Shown: positions 45,171-54,797, counted from the first letter of the stretch. The stretch: DNA of 64,000 nucleotides from Frankia sp. QA3 (GCF_000262465.1 NZ_CM001489.1:744409-808408); one strand, 5' to 3'. Notes: generated by a model from the sequence alone, not told the origin. Numbers and translations: made by a program.

Positions 45171-46742
45171 ATGAGGACGGACGAGGGCCGTTACGAGGCG
45201 GTGGCCAGCCGGGACGCCCGGTTCGACGGCGCCTTCTACTTCGCCGTGACCACCACGGGCATCTACTGTCGTCCGAGCTGCCCGGCGGTGACACCGAAGC
45301 GGGCGAACGTCCGGTTCTTCCTGACGGCCGCGGCGGCGCACGGCGCCGGCTTCCGGGCCTGCCGGCGGTGCCGACCGGACGCGGTGCCCGGCTCTGCCGA
45401 GTGGAACATCCGCGCCGACGTGGTCGGCCGGGCGATGCGCCTGATCGGCGACGGTGTCGTCGACCGGGAAGGTGTGGCCGGCCTCGCCGCCCGTCTGGGC
45501 TACAGCCCCCGCCAGCTGCGGCGGCACCTGACCGCCGAGGTGGGAGCCGGACCGCTTGCCCTCGCCCGGGCGCAGCGCGCGCACACCGCGCGGCTGCTGC
45601 TGCAGATGACCGAGCTGCCCGCCACCGAGGTGGCCTTCGCCGCCGGCTTCGCGAGCGTCCGCCAGTTCAACGACACCATCCGCACGGTCTACGCGGCGAC
45701 GCCAAGTGACCTTCGCGGACCACGGGCGCCGCGATCCGCATCCCCCAGTCGGGGGGAGGACGAGCCCGCCGGCCCGGGTGGGCTGGTGCTCCGGCTGGGC
45801 TACCGCCGGCCATACGCGGCGGGCGAGGTGTTCGACTATCTGGCCCGCCGGGCGCTGCGCGGAGTGGAGGAGGTCGTCGGTGACCGCGGGCGGCGGACCT
45901 ACCGGCGGACGCTGCGGCTGACCCGCGGGCACGGCATCGCGGAGGTGGCCGAACGGCCAGGCGCCGACGACGTCGGCTGGCTGGAGTGCCGCCTGTCCCT
46001 GAGCGACCTGCGCGACCTGACCGTCGCGGTCAGCCGGCTACGGCGGCTGTTCGACCTGGATGCCGACCCGTGGGCCGTCGCCGACCATCTCGCGACCGAT
46101 CCGGTCCTGGCGCCCCTCGTGGCCCGCCACCCGGGTCTGCGTGCCCCGGGGGCCACCGACGCGCACGAGCTGGCCGTACGGGCGGTGCTCGGGCAGCAGG
46201 TCTCAGTGCCTGCCGGACGGCGCCTCGGCGAGGCACTGCTCGCCGAGTACGGCGATCCGCTGCCCACCCCGAGCGGCGGGCTCGCCCTGCTGTTCCCCCG
46301 GGCCGACGCGCTCGCCGCCGCATCCCTGCACGAGGTGGGCATGCCCGAGACCCGGCGGGAGACGGTGCGCGCGCTCGCCGCCGCGCTCGCCGACGGTGAC
46401 GTCCCGCTCGACGGGGGCGTCGACCGCGCCGAGGCCGAGCGGGCGCTGCTGGCCGTGCGGGGCATCGGTCGCTGGACCGCCGGCTACGTCCGGATGCGGG
46501 GGCTCGGCGATCCGGACGTGCTCCCCGCGGGGGACGCGGCGCTGCGGGCCGCACTGCGCCGCCACCGCCTTGCCCCGCCCGCCGCCGTGGCCTGGGCGCC
46601 GTGGCGCTCCTACGCGGCGCACCACCTGTGGGTCACAGCGGCGCCACGCGTCGAGGCAGCCGCCCCCGCCGAAGCGGCCGCCCCCGCCGGGGCCGCCGGA
46701 CCTGACGTCGCGCCGCCTCACGCGGCGCGCCGTCCGGCATGA
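45171..46742 (+). CDS. AdaA-AlkA fusion: alkylation sensor and DNA glycosylase
   Basis: 523-residue fusion of three modules. First, an Ada zinc domain with Cys33, Cys37, Cys64 and Cys67 (GIYCRPSC and ACRRC), where Cys33 corresponds to the methylphosphotriester acceptor. Second, an AraC helix-turn-helix (LAARLGYSPRQLRRHL, then FAAGFASVRQFNDTI). Third, an AlkA glycosylase with N-terminal fold and HhH-GPD motif VRGIGRWTAGYVRMRG and catalytic Asp455. It should sense methylated DNA, activate its operon and excise 3-methyladenine. Start ATG 45171 has GTGGGGG upstream. Its stop overlaps the ogt start (ATGA). Confidence 0.93.
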   Translation: MRTDEGRYEAVASRDARFDGAFYFAVTTTGIYCRPSCPAVTPKRANVRFFLTAAAAHGAGFRACRRCRPDAVPGSAEWNIRADVVGRAMRLIGDGVVDREGVAGLAARLGYSPRQLRRHLTAEVGAGPLALARAQRAHTARLLLQMTELPATEVAFAAGFASVRQFNDTIRTVYAATPSDLRGPRAPRSASPSRGEDEPAGPGGLVLRLGYRRPYAAGEVFDYLARRALRGVEEVVGDRGRRTYRRTLRLTRGHGIAEVAERPGADDVGWLECRLSLSDLRDLTVAVSRLRRLFDLDADPWAVADHLATDPVLAPLVARHPGLRAPGATDAHELAVRAVLGQQVSVPAGRRLGEALLAEYGDPLPTPSGGLALLFPRADALAAASLHEVGMPETRRETVRALAAALADGDVPLDGGVDRAEAERALLAVRGIGRWTAGYVRMRGLGDPDVLPAGDAALRAALRRHRLAPPAAVAWAPWRSYAAHHLWVTAAPRVEAAAPAEAAAPAGAAGPDVAPPHAARRPA

Positions 46743-47350
46743 CCATGCATCTGGAACCAGCCCCGATGGGCGTAACAAGCAAGAAGGGACGTGGACCGAT
46801 GATGGTCTACACGACGCTGACCAGCCCGGTGGGGGACCTGCTGCTGGTGGGCGCCGAGTCGGACCAGGCGTCCGGCGGGCTCGCCCTCGCTTCGCTGTCC
46901 ATGCCGCAGCAGCGGGGCGCCGCGGTGATCGCGCCGCACTGGCGGCGGGCAGACGAGCCGTTCGCCGAGGCCGCCCGGCAGATCGCCGAGTACTTCGTCG
47001 GCGAGCGACGCACCTTCACGCTGACTCTGCGCACCCGGGGGACCGACTTCCAGGAGCGGGTGTGGCAGGCGCTGGAGTCCATCCCCTACGGCACGACCGT
47101 CAGCTACGGCCAGCTAGCCGGCCGGATCGGGGCCGAGCGCGGTGAGGTCCGGGCGGTCGGCACGGCCGTCGGCGCCAATCCCCTGCTGCTCCTGCGCCCG
47201 TGCCACCGGGTGATCGGTGCCGACGGTGCGCTGCGCGGGTTCGCCGCGGGCCTCGCCCGCAAGGAGTTCCTGCTGCGCCACGAGGGTGCGCTGGCGCCGA
47301 CGCTGGACCTCGCGCCCGCGCCGAGCGGCGCGGGCGGGGGCCTCTGGTGA
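46739..47350 (+). CDS. ogt: Methylated-DNA--protein-cysteine methyltransferase
   Basis: Suicide repair protein that takes O6-methyl from guanine onto Cys155 in the RPCHRVIG active site. It has FQERVWQALESIPYGTTVSY and AVGTAVGANP before it, and FAAGLARKEFLLRHEG after. Length is 203 from ATG 46739, which overlaps the AlkA stop. The family start VYTTLTSPVGDLLLVG begins near ATG 46799, which has GGGACG upstream and may be the real start. Second gene of a three-gene alkylation-repair operon. Confidence 0.93.
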   Translation: MTMHLEPAPMGVTSKKGRGPMMVYTTLTSPVGDLLLVGAESDQASGGLALASLSMPQQRGAAVIAPHWRRADEPFAEAARQIAEYFVGERRTFTLTLRTRGTDFQERVWQALESIPYGTTVSYGQLAGRIGAERGEVRAVGTAVGANPLLLLRPCHRVIGADGALRGFAAGLARKEFLLRHEGALAPTLDLAPAPSGAGGGLW

Positions 47351-48183
47351 CGGCGCGCCCGGTCGGATCGGGGGCGGCGCGATCCCCGGCCCACCCGCAT
47401 GGGGCAGTGGCGCCGGCCCGGCTGGGCGGTGCGGCGACCCCGGCCGGCTCGGATGACGCGGCGGCCCTGGTGGGGACGGACGTCGGGGCGCGCGTGCGGG
47501 CGATGGACTGGGCCGCGATCGCCGCGGAGCTGGACGCGGCCGGCTGCGCGCTGACCGGCCCGGTGCTCACCGCGGCGCAGTGCCGGGAGCTCGCAGACCT
47601 CTACGGCGACGACGGGCGCTTCCGGTCCACCGTCGACCTGGCCCGTCACCGGTTCGGGTCAGGGGAATACCGCTACTTCGACCATCCTCTTCCCCCGCCG
47701 GTCCAGGCCCTGCGCGCGGTGTTCTACCCGTTCCTGCTGCCCGTCGCCCGGCAGTGGGCCGCCCGCCTGGGCCGGCCGGCCCCGTGGCCGGACACCCTCG
47801 ACGCCTGGCTGGCCGACTGCCACCGCGCCGGGCAGCACCTCCCCACGCCGCTGCTGCTGCGCTACCGGGCGGGCGACTGGAACGCGCTGCACCGCGACCT
47901 GTACGGCGAACTGGTCTTCCCACTACAGGTCGTGATCGGCCTCGACACCCCCGGCACGGACTACACCGGCGGCGAGTTCCTGCTTGTCGAGCAGCGCATG
48001 CGGGCCCAGTCCCGGGGCACCGCCCGCACCCTCCTGCGCGGGCATGCCCTGATCTTCACCACCCGGGATCGGCCGGTCCCCTCGGCACGCGGCTGGTCCG
48101 CCTCGCCCGTGCGGCATGGGGTCAGCACCGTCCGATCGGGCCAGCGCCACACCCTCGGACTGATCTTCCACGACGCCGCCTGA
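47347..48183 (+). CDS. Fe(II)/2-oxoglutarate oxygenase (Oxygenase-NA type)
   Basis: 278-residue dioxygenase. Metal-binding H182-R-D184 in LHRDLYGELVFPLQV and distal His257 in VRHGVSTVRSGQRHTLGLIF, with a 2OG-binding Arg nearby. PGTDYTGGEFLLVEQRMRAQ is typical of the Oxygenase-NA family, which has been linked to damaged DNA but is little studied. It is not AlkB itself. GTG 47347 overlaps the ogt stop (GTGA), making the third coupled gene. Context strongly suggests oxidative removal of alkyl damage. Confidence 0.88.
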   Translation: MTARPVGSGAARSPAHPHGAVAPARLGGAATPAGSDDAAALVGTDVGARVRAMDWAAIAAELDAAGCALTGPVLTAAQCRELADLYGDDGRFRSTVDLARHRFGSGEYRYFDHPLPPPVQALRAVFYPFLLPVARQWAARLGRPAPWPDTLDAWLADCHRAGQHLPTPLLLRYRAGDWNALHRDLYGELVFPLQVVIGLDTPGTDYTGGEFLLVEQRMRAQSRGTARTLLRGHALIFTTRDRPVPSARGWSASPVRHGVSTVRSGQRHTLGLIFHDAA

Positions 48184-48223
48184 GCGGACCCCGCATGCGC
48201 GGCCGCCGGGCGCATCCCGCCTC

Positions 48224-48303
48224 GCCCGGTCGCCGAGCCGCCCGGTCGCCGAGCCGCCCGGTCGCCGAGCCGCCCGGTCGCCGAGTTGCCCGGTCGCCGA
48301 GCC
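48224..48303. repeat. 16-bp tandem repeat, five copies
   Basis: Five head-to-tail copies of GCCCGGTCGCCGAGCC (the fourth with one change, TT for CC) between the oxygenase gene and the STAND gene. The unit is not a multiple of 3. Confidence 0.95.
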
Positions 48304-48336
48304 GCCAGGCGCCGGGCCGCAGCCGAACCGTGACGG

Positions 48337-50769
48337 ATGGTGCCGTTCATGGCAGGCTGTCCTGGTATGGATCCGGGGGCTCCAGCGATCGGTGTCACCC
48401 GTCCCGGCGCGCCCGTCGACTTCTTCGTCTCCTACGCGGACGCCGACCAGGGCTGGGCGGAGTGGATCGCCTGGGTGCTGGAGGACGCCGGCTACTCCGC
48501 CCGGATCCAGGCGTGGGATTTCGCGCCCGGTGCCCATCTGGCCACCGAGCTGCACGCGGCGACGTGGGCGGCGGCGAGGACGGTCGCGGTGCTGTCGGCC
48601 GCCTACGCCGTCGGCGCCGCGTCGCAGGCCGGCTGGCGGGTCGCCTGGACCGGCGATCCCGACGGCCGGGAGCGCCGGCTGCTGGTGTTCCGGGTCGAGG
48701 ACTGCCCGTGGCCGGGCCTGCTCGGTCAGATCGTCGGCGTCGACCTGTTCGACGTCGACCGGGAGACGGCGGCGCGGCGCCTGCTCGCCGCCGCCCGCGG
48801 CGAGCGGGGCAAACCCGAGACCGAACCGGCCTTCCCCGGCAGGGACGCCCCCGGCCCGACGGCGCCGCGTGGGCCGCGGCCTGCGCCGGTCGGTGAACCT
48901 ACGTTCCCGCACCGGCTGCCCGTGGGGTGGAACGTCCCGGGCCGCAACCGGCACTTCACCGGCCGGAAGGAGATCCTCGACCGGATCCACGCCGAGCTCG
49001 GCGCCGGGCCGGTCGCCGTCACCGCCCTGCACGGCATGGGCGGCGTCGGCAAGACACAGGTGGCGATCGAGTACGCCCACCGGCACGCCGGTGACTACAC
49101 GCTGGTCTGGTGGATCGACGCCGAGCAGACCGCCCTGCTCGCCGAGAAGATCGCCGCGCTGGCGGTCCCGCTGTGCCTGCCCGCGGGGCGGCCCGTCCCG
49201 CAGATCGCGCAGGCGGTGCTGCAGGAGCTCGCGCGCCGCGACCGGTGGCTGATCGTCTTCGACAACGCCGAGGATCCGGTCGCCCTGCGGCAGTGGTTAC
49301 CGTCCGGCCCGGGGCACGTGCTCATCACCTCCCGCAACCCCGGCTGGGAGGCGGTCTCCGCCGCCGTCGACGTCGACCTGCTGCCCCGGGACGAGTCGAT
49401 CACGCTGCTGACCCGCCGGATCACCAGCCTCGACCCGGCGGTCGCCGACGCGCTCGCCAAGGAGCTCGGCGACCTGCCGCTCGCCCTGGCCCAGGCGGCG
49501 GGCTACCTCAACCAGACCGGGCTGGCACCCGATGACTACCTGCGCCGCTTCCGCGGCCGCCGGCAGCGTTTCCTCGGCAAGGGCAACGACCCGCTGTACG
49601 CGGGTCGGCTCGACACCTGCTGGTCGATCTCCCTGGACCGGCTGCACGCGGACAATCCGGCGACCGTGCAGCTGCTGGACCTGTGCTCGCACCTCGCCCC
49701 CGAACCGATCCCGCTGAGCCTGTTCGCCGCCCGTGCCGACCTGCTCGACGACCCGCTGGCGGACATCGCCGCCGACACCCACCCCGACCTGACCCTCGAC
49801 GACGCGCTGGCCGCCGCCGCCGACTTCTCCCTGGCCCGCCGGACCGGGGACAGCATCGTCGTGCACCGCCTCGTCCAGGCCGTCATCGCCGGGCAGCACT
49901 CCCCGGGCCGGCGGCGCCGTCTCGCCGACACCATCGCCCGCCTGCTCGCCGCGGCCACGCCGGGCGACCCGGTCAACCCCGTCACCTGGCCGGCCTGGGC
50001 CGCCCTCGGTCCTCACCTGCTGCACGCGGTCACCCGGCTCGAAGGACGCGACGACGATCCGCACCGGTTGCGACGCCTCGCCGCCGAGTTCGGTTCTCAT
50101 CTGTACGCCCGCGGGGACTACGCCGCCGCCCACAGCTTCGCCGCCCGGCTGCACCGGCGGACCGCCGACCAGCTCGGTCCGGACCATGACGACACGCTGC
50201 ACGCGGCGTTCCACCACGCCGACACCCTCGCCGCCCTCGGTCGCCACGGCGACGCCCGCCGGCTCGCGCAGGACACCCTCGACCGCCGGCGGCGCATCTT
50301 CGGCGAGGATCATCCGGACACGCTGCACTCGGCGCACAACCTGGCCAGCCGGCTCGCCGAGAGCGGTGAGCACCGCGCCGCCCGCGCCCTCGCCGAGGAC
50401 ACCCTCGCTCGCCGCCGCCGGCTGCTCGGCGAGGATCATCCGGACACGCTGCGCTCCGCGCACAGCCTGGCCAACCGGCTCGCCGCCCTCGGCGACCACC
50501 GCGCTGCCCGGCGGGTCGACGAGGACACCCTCGCCCGCCGCCGGCGAGTCCTGGGTGAGGAGCATCCCAACACCCTGCGCTCGGCGCTGAACCTCGCCAG
50601 CCGCCTCGCCGCTCTCGGTGACCTTCACCGCGCCCGCCGGCTCGCCCGGGACACGGTCACCCACCAGCGCCGCACCCTCGGCGACGATCATCCCTACACC
50701 CAGCGCACCCAGGGCCTGCTCGACGACCTCGACGGCGCGGATCATCCCGGCGGCGACGAGCCGCCGTGA
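48337..50769 (+). CDS. TIR-NB-ARC-TPR STAND protein
   Basis: 810-residue signal-transduction ATPase. The N-terminal TIR-like domain (DFFVSYADADQGWAEWIAWV, then ELHAATWAAARTVAVLSAAY) is followed by a Pro-rich linker. The NB-ARC ATPase has Walker A GMGGVGKT (233-240), Walker B LIVFDN (Asp309), the sensor VLITSRNPGW and GDLPLALAQAAGYL. The C-terminal part is four or more 42-residue kinesin-light-chain-type TPRs (GEDHPDTLHSAHNLASRLAE). The Glu expected in the TIR NADase site is not seen. Such proteins act in FxsT-like systems or in anti-phage immunity. Starts at 48337, 48349 and 48367 are all possible. DNA repeats encode the TPRs. Confidence 0.88.
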   Translation: MVPFMAGCPGMDPGAPAIGVTRPGAPVDFFVSYADADQGWAEWIAWVLEDAGYSARIQAWDFAPGAHLATELHAATWAAARTVAVLSAAYAVGAASQAGWRVAWTGDPDGRERRLLVFRVEDCPWPGLLGQIVGVDLFDVDRETAARRLLAAARGERGKPETEPAFPGRDAPGPTAPRGPRPAPVGEPTFPHRLPVGWNVPGRNRHFTGRKEILDRIHAELGAGPVAVTALHGMGGVGKTQVAIEYAHRHAGDYTLVWWIDAEQTALLAEKIAALAVPLCLPAGRPVPQIAQAVLQELARRDRWLIVFDNAEDPVALRQWLPSGPGHVLITSRNPGWEAVSAAVDVDLLPRDESITLLTRRITSLDPAVADALAKELGDLPLALAQAAGYLNQTGLAPDDYLRRFRGRRQRFLGKGNDPLYAGRLDTCWSISLDRLHADNPATVQLLDLCSHLAPEPIPLSLFAARADLLDDPLADIAADTHPDLTLDDALAAAADFSLARRTGDSIVVHRLVQAVIAGQHSPGRRRRLADTIARLLAAATPGDPVNPVTWPAWAALGPHLLHAVTRLEGRDDDPHRLRRLAAEFGSHLYARGDYAAAHSFAARLHRRTADQLGPDHDDTLHAAFHHADTLAALGRHGDARRLAQDTLDRRRRIFGEDHPDTLHSAHNLASRLAESGEHRAARALAEDTLARRRRLLGEDHPDTLRSAHSLANRLAALGDHRAARRVDEDTLARRRRVLGEEHPNTLRSALNLASRLAALGDLHRARRLARDTVTHQRRTLGDDHPYTQRTQGLLDDLDGADHPGGDEPP

Positions 50770-50864
50770 CGGCGCCGACGAGAACGGAACGAAAAGTCCC
50801 GCCATCGCCTGCCGTCGGCGGACTCGCGTCGGTCCTTCGTCGGGCAAGGTCACCGCGCCGCGGT

Positions 50865-52292
50865 TCATTTCACGATTTGCAGGACGGCCATCATGCCCAT
50901 GTCCTCGTGGTTGAGGATATGGCAGTGCAGGACCGTCTTCCCGGTGAAGTCGGTGAAGTGGATCCGCACGACGGCCTCTCCCCTGGCGGGGAGGTTCACG
51001 GTGTCCTGCAGGCTCAGCGCGTTGTACGGCTTGCCGTTGATACTCATCACTCGGAAGCGATTGGTGTGAACGTGGAAGGAGTGCTGCTCGTCGGAGTCGT
51101 TGCGGACGGTCCACTCTTCCACTGTGTTGAGCCTGGAGCGGACGTCGACCCGATTTTCGTCGAAGGTCCGGCCGTTTATGTAGAACTGGGTTCCGGCGCT
51201 GTTCTCCGAGAAGACGAGGGTGTGCCGCGCGGCGATCGGAGCGCGACTCAGGTCCACTGCCGGTCTTGGGGCGAAGGTGGTGGGCAACGCCGCCGGTCGT
51301 ATCGCCGGGCCGCTGGAGACGACGGTGGCGAGGGTCTGCCGGGGGAAACTGTTGCCCGCCGGTCCGGTGTCGTAGGCGAGGGTTTCCAATGCGGTGCGGC
51401 CGGCCGGGCCGCCCTGCACGAGCACGTCATAGCGGGCGCCAGCGGGGATGACGAGGGAATCCGCGGACCAGACCCGGGTGACGGGGCTCGCGTCCTGCGT
51501 GATCACGTGGAACCGCTGTCCTGGCAGCCGCAGCCGGTAGTAGATGTTGGCGCTGATGTTGGCCAGCCGCCACAGCTGGGTCTCGCCCGGCCGGATCTGG
51601 ATGGTCGGGTTCAGCTGGCCGTTGACCGTACGGTTCGTGGCCCCTCCGATGTGCAGGTCCTCGGTCCGGATCGAGTCGCCCTGGACCTGGAAGTCCTTCA
51701 GCGCGACGACGTGCTCGGTGATGTGACGGAGATCCGGTGGCAGATACCGTTGCAGCCCGTCGACGATGATGATTCCCGACATGCCTGCGGCGACCTGCGA
51801 CGCGGCATGCGGATGACCGTGGGAATGGTACCAGTAGGTCCCTGGAGTCAAGGTCCGGGGAAACTGGTAAACGTAATGATACGTCTCGCCCGGATGGATG
51901 TGGATGAAGACGTTGTCGGAGTTTCCGGCCGGCGACACGTGCAGCCCGTGGACGTGCAGGTTCGTGTAGGGATGGACGCGGTTCACCATCGTCACATCCA
52001 GCCGGTCACCCGGACGGAACCGCAGCGTCGGCGGCATGTACAGGCCGTTGTAGGTCAGCGCCCACAGCCGGCGGCCGGCCAGCTCGACCTGGCGCCGCTC
52101 CACGACGATACGGACCCGCAGGACCCCGTCCCTGCTCACGTATTGCGGCGGGTCGCGAAGCGGCTGACCCTGCGTCGGCGGCGTGGGCGATGCCGTCGGC
52201 AAGGACAGGCCCGGCTGATTGGCGCCGACCATCACAAAGGCGCCGATCAATCCTGCAACTGTGAGCCGGACGGCTCGGTGGCGAGAAATCAT
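50865..52292 (-). CDS. Multicopper oxidase
   Basis: 475-residue three-domain secreted laccase-like oxidase. Signal peptide (LTVAGLIGAFVMVG), then the four copper motifs: HVHGLH, WYHSHGH, HSFHVHTNRF and HCHILNHEDMGMM, the last with the type 1 Met. It oxidises phenols or metal ions (Cu(I), Fe(II), Mn(II)) at the expense of O2. Start ATG 52292 has GGGGG 6 bases upstream. The codon bias looks somewhat weaker than in neighbours, which may mean transfer. It converges on the STAND gene. Confidence 0.92.
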   Translation of the reverse strand: MISRHRAVRLTVAGLIGAFVMVGANQPGLSLPTASPTPPTQGQPLRDPPQYVSRDGVLRVRIVVERRQVELAGRRLWALTYNGLYMPPTLRFRPGDRLDVTMVNRVHPYTNLHVHGLHVSPAGNSDNVFIHIHPGETYHYVYQFPRTLTPGTYWYHSHGHPHAASQVAAGMSGIIIVDGLQRYLPPDLRHITEHVVALKDFQVQGDSIRTEDLHIGGATNRTVNGQLNPTIQIRPGETQLWRLANISANIYYRLRLPGQRFHVITQDASPVTRVWSADSLVIPAGARYDVLVQGGPAGRTALETLAYDTGPAGNSFPRQTLATVVSSGPAIRPAALPTTFAPRPAVDLSRAPIAARHTLVFSENSAGTQFYINGRTFDENRVDVRSRLNTVEEWTVRNDSDEQHSFHVHTNRFRVMSINGKPYNALSLQDTVNLPARGEAVVRIHFTDFTGKTVLHCHILNHEDMGMMAVLQIVK

Positions 52293-52702
52293 CACGACCC
52301 CCAGCAACGCATGCGGACGCCATCGAGCCGGTCAGCTGTCGTTGGGATCAGCCGGCATTCTCCTACCCGACGGCGGCCACCGATAATCCGGGATGGACGC
52401 CGGTCGGTATCGTCCGGCGCGGTGGGGGCGGGAAACCGACATCGTCACCGATGACGTCACCGATGACGAGCCGTCCTCATCGCCGCGGGCGAGACCGCCG
52501 ACGCACGTCCATCGTTCGCCGGACACCCCAGGCACGGGGTCGGCGGTTGATGTCGGCACGGCTGTGACGGATGGAGACGGCTGCGCGGGAGAGATGGCCG
52601 GACGGGGACGAGCTGGTCGGGGTCGCCCACACGGGGAGCGTCCGTTGAGGTCGCGGGGGCCGCCGTCCGAATCCGACGGCCCCCGCGCAGGGGGCGTGGA
52701 GT
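52293..52702. other. Intergenic region
   Basis: About 410 bases between the multicopper oxidase start and the rtcB stop. It contains a short direct repeat (GTCACCGATGAC twice, near 52445-52470). No gene is supported; a 114-codon frame here lacks protein character. Confidence 0.4.
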
Positions 52703-53917
52703 TCAGCCCTTCACGCAGAGCACCGCGCGCAGCGTAGCGACGATCTCGACGAGGTCGCTCTGGCGGGCGAGGACGGTGTCGATGTCCTTGTACGCCGCGG
52801 GGATCTCGTCGAGGACGCCGGCGTCCTTGCGGCATTCCACGCCGCGGGTCTGGGCGGCGAGGTCGTCGACGGTGAACGTCCGCCGGGCCCGGTTGCGGCT
52901 CATCGTGCGGCCGGCACCGTGGCTGGCGGAATGGAACGAGTCGGGGTTTCCCCGTCCGCGCACCAGGTAGGACCGGGTTCCCATCGAACCGGGGATGATG
53001 CCGTATTCCCCTTCCCGGGCGGAGATGGCGCCCTTGCGGGTGACGAGCACATCGGCGCCGAAGTGGTGCTCCTCGGCGACGTAGTTGTGGTGGCAGTTCA
53101 CGAAGGCGAAGTCGCGGTCGCCGGCGTGCGGGCCGTCGGCCGGCGGGGTGGGCACGCGCAGCCCGGGCAGCGGGCCGCGCAGCGCCTCGACGGCCGCGGC
53201 GAGCATCAGGTCCCGGTTGCGCCGAGCGTACGTCTGCGCCCAGTCCAGGTCATGGCGGTAGGCGGCCATCTCGGGGGTGCCGGCGAGGAACACGGCGAGA
53301 TCGCGGTCGGCCAGGCCGGCGTTGTGCTCGAGCTGCTTGGCGACGCGGATGTGGGCCTCGGCGAGTTCCTTGCCGACGTTGCGCGAACCGGAGTGCAGCA
53401 TGATCCAGACGGCGTCGTCGGTGTCCAGGCACACCTCGAGGAAGTGGTTGCCCGAGCCGAGGGTGCCCAGCTGGTTCATCGCCCTCGCCAGCCGCCCGGC
53501 GACGCGGGGATGCAGCGCGCCGAACGTGTTCCACAGATCGTCCTGGCGCCGGGCCCGCGCGGTCGGCTCCGGGTGGCCGGTCATCCCGACCGGGACGGCC
53601 GCCTCCAGCGCGGCCCGCAGCGGACCCAGGTCATCGGGCAGATCGGCCGCGGTGAGGTTGGTCCGCGCCGCGGCCATCCCGCAGCCGATGTCGACCCCGA
53701 CGGCGGCGGGGGAGACTGCGTCGCGCAGGGCGATCACGGAGCCGACCGTGGCGCCGTAGCCGAGGTGCACGTCGGGCATCACCGCGACATGGTGATGGAT
53801 GTAGGGCAGGGACGCGACATTGCGAAGCTGGTCCAGCGCGGCGCTCTCGACCTCCTCGGGCCGGGTCCACAGCCAGATCGGATGCGCCGCTGCGCCGAGC
53901 GTCGCGACGGGGCTCAT
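52703..53917 (-). CDS. rtcB: RNA-splicing ligase RtcB
   Basis: 404-residue GTP- and Mn2+-dependent RNA ligase that joins 3'-phosphate or cyclic phosphate to 5'-OH ends. Metal and active-site motifs: MPDVHLGYGATVGSV, VGVDIGCGM, GTLGSGNHFLEV, HSGSRNVG, FVNCHHNYV and the guanylylated His in SHGAGRTMSR. Start ATG 53917 with AGGA upstream. No RtcR activator or archease is next to it, so it is probably a stand-alone RNA-repair gene. Confidence 0.95.
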   Translation of the reverse strand: MSPVATLGAAAHPIWLWTRPEEVESAALDQLRNVASLPYIHHHVAVMPDVHLGYGATVGSVIALRDAVSPAAVGVDIGCGMAAARTNLTAADLPDDLGPLRAALEAAVPVGMTGHPEPTARARRQDDLWNTFGALHPRVAGRLARAMNQLGTLGSGNHFLEVCLDTDDAVWIMLHSGSRNVGKELAEAHIRVAKQLEHNAGLADRDLAVFLAGTPEMAAYRHDLDWAQTYARRNRDLMLAAAVEALRGPLPGLRVPTPPADGPHAGDRDFAFVNCHHNYVAEEHHFGADVLVTRKGAISAREGEYGIIPGSMGTRSYLVRGRGNPDSFHSASHGAGRTMSRNRARRTFTVDDLAAQTRGVECRKDAGVLDEIPAAYKDIDTVLARQSDLVEIVATLRAVLCVKG

Positions 53918-54398
53918 CGGTTGGTTCCTACTCTCGACGGAGGGTGTGGTCCGTGCTGTTCACTTCTTGCCGACCGAAGACATTCTGCCCGTCGGCCGGA
54001 AATTTCGCGGGCGCTCCGGAATCAGGACCTCGCACCGGGAGCTCCCGCGCCGGTCCGTCGCCGGACGGTTGGGAACAAGCTGGCCGGGGGCGGATCCCAC
54101 CAGCCGCGGAAATCTGGCTGCAAGAATCCAGGCCCCGGTTCACGTGCCCGCCGCCGACTTCGGCGGACGTGCCGGCCCGGTCCGGAAATCCGAATCGAGA
54201 CCGTTCCGCTCCGCCTGTTCAGGATGCCTGCTTCACCGCCGTCCGGCGAATGATTTTCCGGCGCCGGGCCCTGGCGGGCGAGGCCCGGCGCACCAGGGTG
54301 GCCGCCGGGCGCGGCCGGTGATGCGGACGAGCAGGCCCGAGCAGGCCCGAGCAGGCCCGGCGGGGGGCGGACCGGCGCCCCCGCGGCCGGCCGGCGGG
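53918..54398. other. Intergenic region
   Basis: About 480 bases with no supported gene. It holds a tight CCGCCGA/TCGGCGG inverted repeat near 54150 and three copies of a GAGCAGGCCC unit near 54330-54360. Confidence 0.4.
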
Positions 54399-54797
54399 TC
54401 AGCGCAGCGTGTCGCGGCCACGGGCCGGCAGCAGGGGGGCGACCCGCAGCAGGGCCAGCAGCGGCCGCAGTTCCTCGGGGGCCGGCTCGGAGAAGGTCCG
54501 CACGGTGCGCTCGCCCTGCTGGTCGCCCTCCGGGGCGTAGTCGACCTCCAGGGTGTAGATGAAGCGGTCCGCGCCCCCGACCGGCCCACGTTCGGCCGGC
54601 GCACCCCGCGGCATGGCACCCCCGGCCCGCCGGCCCGACCCGTCGTCCGGGGGGACCGCCCCGCGCACCAGCTCGCGCAGCCGGACCGCCTCCGCCGCGG
54701 GCAGGTCGGCGCTGTCCAGCCCCCGCCGGATCGGCCGTCCCAGCAGCCCGCCGGACCGTTCCAACGCCACGCGGACGCGTCCTGCCTCGCCTGCCAT
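54399..54797 (-). CDS. Emfourin-like protease inhibitor
   Basis: 132-residue protein resembling emfourin, the inhibitor encoded beside protealysin-type M4 metalloproteases. The pattern is visible in VRVALERSGGLLGRPIRRGL, LPAAEAVRLRELVRGA, RFIYTLEVDYAPEG and EELRPLLALL. No M4 protease lies next to it in the window, so the partner may be elsewhere. Start ATG 54797 has only a weak ribosome site. Confidence 0.65.
   Translation of the reverse strand: MAGEAGRVRVALERSGGLLGRPIRRGLDSADLPAAEAVRLRELVRGAVPPDDGSGRRAGGAMPRGAPAERGPVGGADRFIYTLEVDYAPEGDQQGERTVRTFSEPAPEELRPLLALLRVAPLLPARGRDTLR

Noticed and set aside
48224..48303. CRISPR array
   Set aside because: Repeats are contiguous 16-bp units without spacers, and no cas genes are present; the same holds for the repeats at 1109 and 22661.
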